Made by a program: the position numbers and the translations under genes
The notes under the pieces: model-generated
The model's input: the letters and a program-made list of their open reading frames with translations, nothing else
The model's database searches: none
What the model was told of the DNA's origin: nothing
NCBI GenBank assembly: GCA_020086605.1
Contig: JACBWW010000023.1
Coordinates: 3,109,655-3,173,654, forward strand
DNA: 64,000 nt
Reading direction: 5' to 3'
Source: Lanius collurio
Lineage: Eukaryota > Chordata > Aves > Passeriformes > Laniidae
Shown: one piece after another, positions 1 to 9,033 of the stretch
How positions within the stretch are numbered: position 1 is the stretch's first letter
Layout of the letters: the number at the start of each line of letters is the position of its first letter

Positions 1-222
1 TCCCTGCGGCACCTGCATCTTCCCAGGGCGCGTCCCTGTGCCCGATCAGTGCCCTGGGAGATCCCCAGAACCCGGGTGTTCAGCCTGGCCTGCGCTGGCA
101 GCCTCGCTGGGGTGGCGTAGGGGTGGAAAACATCCAAGTGGGTCTCCACATTGTCCCTGCGGTGCTGCAGCAAAGCGGGGTCCCCCCGGGTGTGACAGAC
201 ACGCCCCAGTTCCCAAATGTGA

Positions 223-295
223 GCCTGGATAGCTCAGTTGGGAGAGCATCAGACTTTTAATCTGAGGGTCCAGGGTTCAAGCCCCTGTTCAGGCG
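223..295 (+). tRNA. trnK-UUU: tRNA-Lys (anticodon UUU)
   Basis: A 73-nt intronless tRNA gene folds into a complete cloverleaf. The acceptor stem GCCTGGA (223-229) pairs with TTCAGGC (288-294) and the discriminator is G295. The D stem is GCTC/GAGC. The anticodon stem TCAGA/TCTGA encloses CTTTTAA, so the anticodon is TTT. The T arm is CAGGG-TTCAAGC-CCCTG. Box A (230-241) and box B (274-284) are intact, so internal Pol III promotion is expected. The D loop reads AGTTGGGA and T-loop position 60 is C; both differ slightly from the usual vertebrate tRNA-Lys(UUU) but break no pairing. No run of four Ts follows within 100 bp; the nearest is 414-417. The gene converges on the SNRK-like gene. Confidence 0.95.
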
Positions 296-975
296 GTGGC
301 TTTATCCTTTAGGATCGAGAAAAGGGGAGCCTATGAGCAGGAGCAGCATCTCTTCCTGCTGCTGGGGCCCTGTGGGGGCTGCAAGGACCCCAGGACACTG
401 TACCCCCTCCTTCTTTTCCCACCACCAGCTCCCCAAGCTCTCCAGAGCTGGCTCCATCCCGTCTTAGACCCACACAACACTGCTACATTCTTCCAAACAC
501 CCAGTCCTCAGATCACATGGTGGATGATGAAGACAGACAAGGGTATTATTTGGGGGTACATCTGAAAGAAGGGAGAAAGAGGATGGATAGAAAAGGAAGA
601 GGCACAGCAGAGCTGGAGGGAAGGAAGTCCAGGCTGGGCTTGAAACTGGGGGCTCAGGGATGGCTCCAGGTTGAGAGAGTGGGAAGCTATTGGAGGCACC
701 CGGAGTGTGGTTGACTCTCATGGGGATGTGCAGCACCCTCCACCTGCCTTGTGGCATGCCCAGGCCTTCCCTCACCTTTGGGTGTTCATCATCCCTGTTC
801 TTACTCCCTTCTATGCCTGCCCTGAGCTCCATTCTGGGCCCCTGCCCACCACAGCTCAGGTGGATGCTCCCTTGAAGCCACCCCTGATGCCAGGGAGGCC
901 ATCCCTGGCCCTCTGACTGGAGGGACAGTGATGTTTTTGCAACAACACTGCACCCGCATCAACCCATGAGCTTAT
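296..975. other. intergenic spacer, tRNA-Lys to SNRK-like 3' end
   Basis: No recognisable gene, repeat or conserved domain. The only open frames are short ones in GC-rich sequence. It contains the first T4 run downstream of the tRNA (414-417). Confidence 0.6.
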
Positions 976-981
976 TTTATT
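976..981 (-). terminator. poly(A) signal, SNRK-like (distal candidate)
   Basis: AATAAA on the minus strand (TTTATT on plus), 624 nt past the SNRK-like stop codon. It is the only canonical hexamer on this strand downstream of the stop. A proximal ATTAAA variant lies at 1289-1294 and could be used instead. Confidence 0.55.
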
Positions 982-1604
982 GTCCTTACAAACTTTGCTT
1001 CCCAGTGGCTCCGATCCTTCCACGCGCATGCCCCACGGCTCAGGCCAAGCTCTGGCCCACGCCTCTGTCGTCATTCATTTCTTGCCAGCAAGAAAACAAA
1101 GAGATAATAAATAGGAAGCTTATTTGCAGGGAAGGCCCAGGGAACAGCCTGGGGTCACGGGCTGGGCTGTGCCTGGCCCCAGCCGGGGCCTGGTGGGGGG
1201 GGGCTGCAGGCAGGACAGCCCAGCCCCGGGCCATGCACACTGTGGGGCTGGGGCACTGGGGGGTCTTGGGGGGATATAGCAATCTCTATTTAATTACATT
1301 AAAATAGACTATTTAAAAAAATTATTTCTAGTAGTTAAAAAAGTGTCACGGTCCATCCCCTCCCAGCAGAGTCATGGAGCTGTGCCAGGGGTTTGGGGAT
1401 GCACCCCAGTCTGCTTCACCCTGGGCAGGCCTCTCCGGGGGATGGTCTGTCACAGCAGGTTCCAGGGGTGGGTGCTGTCAGGGTGGCCACCGCGGGTGAC
1501 AAAGCAGGGCACTGTGCCCCCTGCCAGTCCCACAGCCACCGGCAGACCAAAGGCAGGGAAGTGGGTGCCCTCCTAGACCCCACAGCAGGGCCAGTCCCAG
1601 GGCC
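982..1604 (-). other. SNRK-like 3' UTR
   Basis: Non-coding sequence after the stop codon. It is mostly GC-rich, but 1279-1345 is a sharply AT-rich island with stretches of A/T on both sides of the ATTAAA hexamer at 1289-1294. This may be an AU-rich stability element or a proximal cleavage region. The extent depends on which poly(A) signal is used. Confidence 0.5.
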
Positions 1605-4600
1605 TTAAATGACATGGCAGCAGTTGAACTGCCCCAGCGAGAGGAGGCTCTCCTTGGAGGCCGGCCGGAGTTTGAAGGCCAGGGCTTTCTCGCACAGCGG
1701 GAACTGCAGGAGCCTGTCCCGCAGGCTGCCCCCCTTGCTCTTGCCCGGGTCCAGCTTGACCACACTCTCTGCGCCCCCTTCAGGGCCTGAGCTCTCCACC
1801 GACTGCTGGGCTGGGCTGGTCTGTTCCCCCGGCACTGGGGGCGTGTCTGCAGGACTTGGGAGGGTGGCAGGGGTCGTCTCTGCCCCCAGTACCTGGGAAA
1901 CTCCGGCAGAGCTGCTCTGAGGTGACAGAAGAGCTCCCCTTTCCTCGGGGAACTCTGCCGAGGAGCCCCCAAGCTCTGTGTCCTCCTCCCTCCTCGGGGG
2001 CTCAGCTCCATTTCCCCGCAGCACCAGGGGACCCCGGGCCCCGCTCACTCCCTTCCCAGCCCAGGCTGTCCCCGAGCGCCCGCTCCGGCCACCCAGCTCC
2101 ACCCCCGGCCCCCAGACCTCCCCGCGGCCGGGCAGGCGGTGGGCGCGCAGGAAGGCTCGCATCTGCTCCTGATTCAGCGAGCTGCTCTTCCTCTCCATGG
2201 CGCTGGGCCTCTCCTCCTCTTCCTCGTCCTCCTCTTCCTCCTCACAGATCTGCTGCAGGGCCGGGGTGCTCTTGGTGATGGTGGTGTCAACAGCGGGGAC
2301 CTTCAGCAGGGTCCCGGTGGGCTGCCGGCTGCCAATGTCCCCTCCGGGTGACAGCCGGGTCCCCCCAACGAGGCCGCTTGTCTCCGTGAAGGGCAGGAGG
2401 CTGCCAGCACTGCCCACAGAGCCAAATGTGTCTGACAAGTTGGGCCTGAGGAAGAGGAGAGAGGGAGGTGTCAGTACCCAGCTGGGGATCACAAGGGCTG
2501 TAGCAAGGAAAGGACAGGGAACCGGCCAAGACCCTGCACTGGGGACCCAAGATGGTGGGGAGGGGGACATGGGAGAGGGGGCAGCAGGAGGGCTCACCTG
2601 CTCTGCACCTCCTTGGCCAGGTTGTAGACGAGGCTGAGGCGGTGGCCCTGCTTTTCCTGCTTCTCCCGCAGCATCCTCTCTGCCAGCAGGAAATACGTGG
2701 CCGTGATGTGGTTGTAGCGGTTGGCTTCCAGCGCCCTGTGTGGGACCGAGGGAGTTGCATCAGCACACAAGGGACATGCTTGGAGGGACTCCCAGAGCCC
2801 TTTGAAGGGGCTCCCACCCTGGCATCCCATCACTCACTCCTGGATGGTGTCCCGATCTGCGATGTTCCCGCACATCATGGCCTGGAGGATGATCTCGTGC
2901 TCCTCCTCAGACACGCGCTTGTGGGAGGTGAGGGGCAGCAGGGAGCGGCTGGCAGGGGACGGGTCCACCCCCTGCAGCCACGTGTGGCCCTCGATCTGCT
3001 CCAGGGACGCTCGTTGCTTTGGGTCCCGCTGCAGCATCCTGGAGATGAGACTGGGGGAAAGGAGTGACGCTGCAACCATGCAGCATTGTGTGAACCCCAA
3101 AGTAAGCAGCGTTACCCACTCTTCCCACCTCAGCTCCCAGGCATCTGCCAGAGCGGGAGCACCCACCCCAGGGCAGCAAGTCAGGGTCTGGGGGGTACAG
3201 TGAGGGGGTGGTGCTCACTCAGCGCACTGTGCCGAGACGTGCGGGGGGACGGTGTAGCGGCAGTCCATGATCATGGTGAGGGTCTCGCTGTCATTGGCCT
3301 CCTGGAAGGGGGGGTGGCCACACACCAGCATGTAGAGGATGACCCCCAGGCTCCAGATGTCTGCAAGAAACAGCAGCAGCAGTTCAGGTGGCCTAGGAGA
3401 GATTTCCCACCGTACGGACCCTGGGAGGGGCAGTGCCACCAGCCCCCAGTGCTGATCCAGCAGACATCGGGGCTCACTGGGATGTTCCTTGGAGATAACA
3501 GCTCCCAGGTCTTGCCCCATGGACAGGGAGACCACACGTCCACCAAGGCAGGGAAGGACCTTCCCATCCCCACATCCAAACAGGTCTCAAGGGACTTCAC
3601 CAAAGCAGTTGAGGTGTTATCACCTTGTCCAGGCAGGGACAGGAAGGCCAGCCCTGAGCTCTGCCCTCTCCCCACTAGTCACACACCCACCCACAGCATG
3701 ATTTCATGTCATTCCTCAGCTTCTTGGTTCCCAAATCCCACCACAACCATCCTGGCACTGGGCTGTGCCTTAGGAGACACTACAGCAATGGGAGAGGGAC
3801 CTAGCACTGATCTGGGGTCTCCAGCTGCATGGGGACCAGCTGGAGCATGATCGCTGCCCTGTCCTGGGGACAGGGATGGAGTTAGAAGCATCTTCACTGG
3901 CTCCTCCTGCCCAGAACACAAATTCCTGCAGATGTGAGGGTTTAGGATGCTGAGCATGCCCTGGGGCGCTCTGTTAATACCTTCAGCTGCTTAAGTCAAG
4001 TGTTGGAAAATTTCTCATCTGCATCGGTTTTCTCCCTTCATTTCCCTTTGCAGCGCCACCAGCTTATTTTTCTACCGCCTCCATAAGCTATCCTTGTTCT
4101 CAACTCAGGATCCGCCTTTCCCTGAGCCAACGCTGGGCTTTTGCCTTTAAGGGCTGATGTTTTGCTTTGCTAAATCCTCCTGCCCTAATTCCAGCCAGAC
4201 AGCCAGCTCGGATCCTGCTTCCCTCCCACGTCCACTCTGTCACAGCAGAGCCTCTTGGAGCCCCCAGCCCAGCTCCCTGTGCCCTGGGACAGTCTCTCCA
4301 GACCCCTGCACCCTGGCCAGGGAAGGAAGGCACTAGGAACCATGGAGAGGAAGTGGCTTTCAGGGCGGGGATGGAGCAAAGGAAACTTTCGGAGCTCCTC
4401 CGCCCAAACAACAGAATCCCGAGCAGATTTCCTTCCGGCCTCACCCCGCCAAGTAACCACCAGCGCCAGACTGCTGGCAGCTGTATCCTCACACTGCTTC
4501 TCCTGGCGGATGCTGCACCAGGCTCACAGCCTGCTTGGGCTTTTTCCCCTCTCCAGCAACTATCACTCTGTGGGATCTCTGTGGATGCTGAGAGGACCTC

Positions 4601-5391
4601 TGCAGAGAGGACCCTGCTGTGCCAGGGCAGGGCTGGGCAGCCAAGCACCCAAGGGACAGGCTTGCTCCTTGCAGGGACAGCAGTGCCACCATGTGCTCCT
4701 AGGGTAAGGGGCCAAGTGGGAGGTAGTACCCAGCTGGCAGAACCATGCTCCAGGCAAGGGATAGAAGGAAGGCAGGTCCCCAGGGAACCCCACAGCTCTT
4801 ACCAACAGCTGGGGCGTCGTACTCATCCCCAAGCAGGATCTCTGGTGCCGAGTATGCCAGGGAGCCGCAGCTGGTGGTGAGCATCTTGCCAGGCTGGAAG
4901 CGGTTGCTGAAGCCAAAGTCGGTGAGTTTGACCACCCCTTGCTCCTGGAAGAAGACCACGTTCTCAGGCTTGAGGTCGCGGTGCACCACGTGGAGCTTGT
5001 GGCAGTAGGAGATGGCGTGGACAATCTGGGCAAAGTAGTGCTTGGCCCGCGGCTCGGTCAGGCCTCCCTCGTGCCGCATGATGTGGTCAAACATGTCCCC
5101 GCCGTCGCCCAGCTCCAGGATAAGGTAGAGCTTGGCATGGGTGTCGATGACCTCGTAGAGGCGCACCACGTTGGGGTGCTGCACCAGCTTCATGCAGCGC
5201 ACCTCCTGCAGGAGCTGCCCTGCCGCCTCCCCCGCCAGCTTGCTCTTGTCGATCACCTTGACGGCCACGCGCTGCCCAGTGAAGACGTGCCGGGCCAGCT
5301 TCACCACTGCAAAGTGGCCCTTGCCCAGCGTGCGCTCCAGGTCGTACAGCCCCGCGATCTTGCCCTCGCCGCAGCCCTGTGCCCCGGCCAT
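1605..5391 (-). CDS. SNRK-like: SNRK-like serine/threonine kinase (AMPK-related)
   Basis: Coding exons on the minus strand are 5391-4803, 3360-3219, 3050-2838, 2735-2598 and 2445-1605. Phases 1,2,2,2 close to 640 aa plus stop. The ATG at 5391 lies in GCCATGG context. The kinase domain (about 16-269) has the glycine loop GKGHFAVV, Lys45, the HRDLKPEN loop with Asp139, DFG with Asp158, Thr173 in the activation loop at the position phosphorylated by LKB1 in SNRK, and APE. A UBA-like segment follows (about 291-334). The tail has an acidic run (429-439), a conserved FPLCEK block and the terminus CCHVI shared with SNRK. SNRK itself is about 765 aa and its kinase domain is highly conserved, so the shorter tail and many kinase substitutions (for example GEAAGQLLQ) indicate a paralogue rather than SNRK. 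It probably acts as a metabolic kinase under LKB1; substrates are unknown. The exact orthology group is inferred. Confidence 0.92.
3361..4802 (-). other. SNRK-like intron between kinase exons 1 and 2
   Basis: It is bounded by donor GTAAGA (4802-4797) and a CAG acceptor (3363-3361). It splits Asp197 in the conserved DIWSLG motif. I see no repeat or gene inside; long open frames here are unrelated to the kinase. Confidence 0.75.
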
Positions 5392-5425
5392 GGCAGTGTC
5401 GTCAGGTGGGGACAGGCATCAGGTG

Positions 5426-6311
5426 CTGTGGGATGAAGGAGATGCTGAGCAATGTGGGGTGAGGGATGGGGTGCCCCCAAATACCAGGTCACTCAGCACC
5501 ACTGACACCAAGACTTCCAGGACATGAGAGTCCCCAGCAGCTTGTGCACCCCTGACACTCCACCTCCCAGTCCCCATCCTGGGACCTTGACACCCATCTG
5601 TATCCCCACCTCCAGTTCCTAGTACTCTGGAGATATCCATACTTTCATCTTCCATCTCCTGAGTATCCCAGGGTATCCCATAATCCCCACATCCAGGTCC
5701 CCAGAATCCTGAGCACTCCAACACCCTCCCTTTTAGTTCCCAGCACCCTGGACATCCCAGTACACCACTCTACTTCCCAGTACCCCAGGATACCCTCTCC
5801 AGGTGTCCGGAACTGCAGTATTTTGGGCACCTCAATACCCCTGCCTCCAGTCCCTCATCACCCTGAGCACCCCCATACCCCCCTCTCCTGGTTCCTAGCA
5901 GCCTGAGCACTCCATACCCTTACCTCCAAATCGCCAGCTCCCCTGTCACCCCATACTCCCAGACCCCAGCATCCTGGGCACCCCAATAATACCAACCTCC
6001 AGGTATTCGGCATCCTGGCTACCCCAATATGCTCACCTCCACTACCCAGCACCTTTGGACACCCCCACGCTTCCATCTCCAGTCCCCAACGTGCCGGGCC
6101 ACCCCCATATCGCCAACCTTCAGGTCTCCAGCGCCCCTGTCACTCCCGTATCCCCATCTCCAATCCCCAACATCCGTGCCACTGCCATGCCCTCACCTCC
6201 AGACCTTTGCACCCTGGGGCACCCCCATGCTCCCCCTTACGGCGCCCCGGGCACCCCGACACCCACCCCAGCCCCCTGTCACCCGGTGCGCCCCGGCGGA
6301 GCCGCACTCAC
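5426..6311 (-). other. probable 5' UTR intron of SNRK-like
   Basis: A strong donor, G|GTGAGT, is read on the minus strand at 6312|6311 inside the CpG island. A CAG acceptor lies at 5428-5426, 34 nt before the ATG. This suggests a non-coding first exon above 6312 spliced to the exon carrying the start codon. Most of the intron is the minisatellite 5561-6260. The splice sites are inferred from consensus only. Confidence 0.5.
5561..6260. repeat. degenerate ~39-bp minisatellite, about 18 copies
   Basis: Tandem diverged units on plus resemble CACCTCCAGT, then CCCAGCACCCTGGGCACCCC, then AATACCC, with unit length about 34-46 bp. Clear units begin near 5607, 5688, 5821, 5990 and 6190. On the minus strand, which is the SNRK-like sense strand, each unit carries several GGG/GGGG runs. 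Open frames across this block are repeat artefacts rather than genes. Confidence 0.85.
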
Positions 6312-6480
6312 CGGGGCGCGGAGCTGCGACCGCCGGGGCTGCGGTGCCCGGGCGCGCCCGCCCCGCTGACGTCAGGGCGGCTCTGGGATCGCGCCTTAAA
6401 GGGCCCGGCCCGGCGAGGCTGAGGCCAGGGCGATGGTCATCGCAGCTCCTGAGAGGCAGCTGCCGCGGCCCGACTCGTTA
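6240..6480 (-). promoter_or_regulatory. CpG-island promoter and non-coding exon 1 of SNRK-like
   Basis: This is a GC- and CpG-dense block with GGGCGG-type sites, a weak TTTAAG box on minus (about 6397-6402), a perfect CRE and a strong donor at 6311. It is the only CpG-dense promoter-like block upstream of the SNRK-like start codon. The transcription start is not determinable by eye. Confidence 0.6.
6367..6374. promoter_or_regulatory. consensus cAMP response element (CRE)
   Basis: Perfect 8-bp palindrome TGACGTCA in the SNRK-like CpG island, 55 bp upstream (minus sense) of the proposed exon 1 donor. CREB/ATF proteins bind this sequence, and a full palindrome in a promoter CpG island is a strong candidate. 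Confidence 0.65.
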
Positions 6481-8145
6481 TTGCCTGTTTGGGCTAGCGG
6501 GGACTCGGTTGGCCTTAGCGGTAACGAGGGCTGGTGATGAGCTAAATGAGCCGCCCGCCTGCCTGGATGCTTCCAGGAGGAGAGGGAGAGCCCCCAGCCC
6601 GGGCTTGTTTCCCGAGGGTCCCGGCTTTGGGGGCTCCTGCCTGGGATGGCCGCTCACGGACATCTCTGCTGTGCCACTGACCCACTCCATCGGCCGCTCC
6701 CACCCTTTCTGGAGTCTGAACCATTGAGCCGAGAGCGCAGTCCTGGCCCCCCTTTCTCCCTCGCTTTAAGCCCTCTTTTCCTGGAAGCGGCCCGGCGAGC
6801 GGCCGGCCGCCTCATTTAGCTCGTTACTGGCCATCGGGATGCGCACAAAAGAGATGTTGCTCCTGCCGATTAAAAAGCTCTCAGCGCGGCCGCCCTCGTT
6901 CCCGCTAATGCCTTCCCAGAAGTCCTGGCCCGCGGCCCCGCCGGCTGCAAACAGGCCCTAATGAGCTGTGCTGAGGTCTCCGTGCGGGGGCCGGTGTCAG
7001 CGGGGACCGGGGCAGCGTGGACTGCGGGCCCGGAGTCCCCAGGGCTGGAGGAGCTGGGGCTGGATGGGACACTCGGCATCCACCTGAGCCTTGGGAATGG
7101 AAAGGGCTGCCAAAGCTGCCCCTTACCCAAGATGAGTCTGTCCAGGCACGTGGGGTGCAGGAGGCATCCCGGTGCTGTGGCAGGGATCCTGAGTTGGTGT
7201 TGTGCATTGGGGTACCCAGATGGGTTCTGTTTCCAGCAGCCACTTGCAGCTGGAGAGAATTACACAAGGCAGATGCGCTCCTCGCTGGTCCTGTGCCTGC
7301 TCAGCCTGTCCCTCAAATGCAGCAGGAATCAGATCATGCTAGGACAGGGGATGTAGGAGTAGAGGAAGCCTGCAAAGAGCCCCAGGGGTGGTGCTGTGGC
7401 CAGGAGCAGCGGCTCACACTCTGCTGGGGATGTGCCTGGAGGCCTGGGGAGTCCTTCCGGTCTAGGAGCAGCCTGGTGAGGGCACAGCCTGGGCTGCCAG
7501 CCTTCCCTGCTGGCTATGTCACAGCCTGCTCAACCCTTCCTATTATCTTATTCCTCCAATTCCTTGCAGGGCTGAAGCCACTCAAGGCCACAAGTGTTCC
7601 CCAAAAGAACCTGGCTCTGGGGAGATGCAGGTTTTCCAAATGAGACAGGAGTAAGAGATGCAGTTATCACAGGTAGAAGCCTGGAGAATCTGCAGATGGC
7701 GAGTGGTCAGGAGCTGGAGGACTTCTGGAGGCTCTGGACTATGACTGGATGCTTGCCAGGAGATACAGACAGGCAACATTCCATTTGAAAACCAGTCAAG
7801 CTTGGTGTGGTTTTGGTGAGGAGACTGTACCCCTGTTATTTCTCTATTTGGGAACTAGGAGATGTCCTCAGGCTACAGCCTGGGTGCAGGAAAGGGAAGT
7901 GGGCTGAAAAGGGAACTGGTCTGCAAGGACAGTAGGGATTGCTTCCAAGAAACTTGTGAGTTTGGAGCTAACAGGGATCTGTTCCTTCCTGCAGCTGTGC
8001 AAGGCACAGAGCAGGAGTCCCCCCTCCCATGCATTGCCGCACTGGCTGCCTCTTTATCCAGACAAAGCCCGTTTTCCAGAGACTCCCACCTACCTGGTAG
8101 TTAGTGGAGTCATGTGGCTGCAGCACTTAATTAATAAAAGGCCAA
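6481..8145. other. divergent intergenic region between SNRK-like and AGRP
   Basis: About 1.7 kb separates the two head-to-head promoters. Positions 6481-7060 are GC-rich with scattered AT-rich cores (CTAAATGAG, GATTAAAAAG, GCTAATG, CCTAATGAGC) that look like homeodomain-type sites. From 7060 to 8145 I recognise nothing. No coding exon could be supported on either strand. Confidence 0.55.
6539..6822. repeat. spaced inverted repeat GAGCTAAATGAG
   Basis: GAGCTAAATGAG at 6539-6550 recurs exactly in reverse complement at 6811-6822, 260 bp apart. GTAACGAG lies near both copies: 6521-6528 on plus, and overlapping the second copy on minus. Both copies are embedded in GCCGCC/GGCGGC-like sequence. This is more likely a repeated binding site than a cruciform. 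Confidence 0.6.
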
Positions 8146-8151
8146 TATAAA
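8146..8151 (+). promoter_or_regulatory. TATA box, probable AGRP promoter
   Basis: TATAAA is preceded directly by CCAA and by AT-rich AATTAATAAAAGG. A plausible non-coding exon follows about 30 bp downstream, ending at GAG|GTCAGT (8258|8259). Human AGRP also has a TATA-type promoter and an untranslated first exon. Confidence 0.65.
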
Positions 8152-8175
8152 CCCCAGTAAGCATGTGGGGAGGAG

Positions 8176-8258
8176 GACACTGAGGCAGAGAGCGGCAGCA
8201 GCACTTGCAGCGAGCTCGGTGGAGCAGCGAACAGCAATCCCCCTCTCTGCTCCGAGAG
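8176..8258 (+). other. probable non-coding exon 1 of AGRP
   Basis: The start is estimated at about 30 nt after the TATA box, and the end is the donor GAG|GTCAGT. The proposed exon contains no ATG. It would splice to an acceptor at 9017 (CACAG) or 9029 (CCCAG) just before the AGRP start codon. This is inferred from promoter geometry and splice consensus. Confidence 0.45.
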
Positions 8259-9029
8259 GTCAGTGCTTACCACGGGAAGGGGCTTGGGAGTGTGCGGGAT
8301 GTAATGCCCATGGCTGTGGGGCACCCCACAGTGCAGAGGGGTCTCTCCCAGCAAAGAGCTGGGTGGTTTTGTGGGATGGGGAGATGAGGAGTGGCCAGCA
8401 TTGGGCAGCTGGAGACAGGTTTGGAACCTCAAGGCTGCCCAAGCAGAAGGCACAGGGTTTCTCAGGATTTGGCTGACAGCAGCAACTGAGATATCACCTC
8501 CTGCCCCCTTTTCTTTTGCTTGCTAAGAGGTCACCTACTTTTTAGAGCCATCAGGCCCCCAAAGCTCACAGCCCAACCCTGCAGCTTCTCCTGTCCCCCA
8601 GCCTTGTGTGCTGTGGTCTTTCTCCCTGGCCAGCACACAGATTCTAGTGGCACTTCCAGGCTCAGAGCCCGCAGGAGCCATGTCAGATGTTTTGACCACA
8701 CACTGTGCACCTCAGTGGTCTGGTGGGGCAGAAGAACCTGAACTGCCACAAAAAAGATCAAATCTCAGTCCATTCTCTGCTGGTCATCCCTTTCTGTGGG
8801 GAGATCATGAATGTGGGGTGCCCCACAGCACATGAGAGAGCTTTGGGGAGTCCTGCTCCCAGGTGTCTGTGGGCCAAAAAAAAAGGCTCTTGAGTCCAAG
8901 GGAGCAACTGCCCCTTGCTGACACAGCACTTCTCGGGCTGTGGGGGTGACAGCAGTGGAGGGGACAGGCCAGGCTGCCAGCAGGTGAGCTGATGCTGGCC
9001 TGGGCCCCTCTGCACAGGTTGTCCCCCAG
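8259..9029 (+). other. AGRP 5' intron
   Basis: Non-coding sequence between the proposed exon 1 and the start-codon exon. It contains two 16-bp near-palindromes of the form TGTGGGG-NN-CCCCACA at 8315-8330 and 8812-8827, and a short A-run at 8876-8884. No gene is seen. Confidence 0.5.
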
Positions 9030-9033
9030 GACC

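Noticed and set aside
4167..4880. 237-aa open frame on plus
   Set aside because: It overlaps the SNRK-like kinase exon in antisense and the adjoining intron; there is no domain and no splice or promoter support.
6029..6727. 232-aa Pro-rich open frame on plus
   Set aside because: It begins in the minisatellite and runs into CpG-rich promoter sequence; proline richness is a composition effect.
7017..7643. 208-aa open frame upstream of AGRP
   Set aside because: No conserved domain, low-information composition, and it lies in the divergent intergenic region.
8992..9033. In-frame upstream ATG for AGRP (14 codons earlier)
   Set aside because: The extension crosses two AG acceptor candidates and would place extra residues before an already complete signal peptide; ACCATGC at 9034 fits better.
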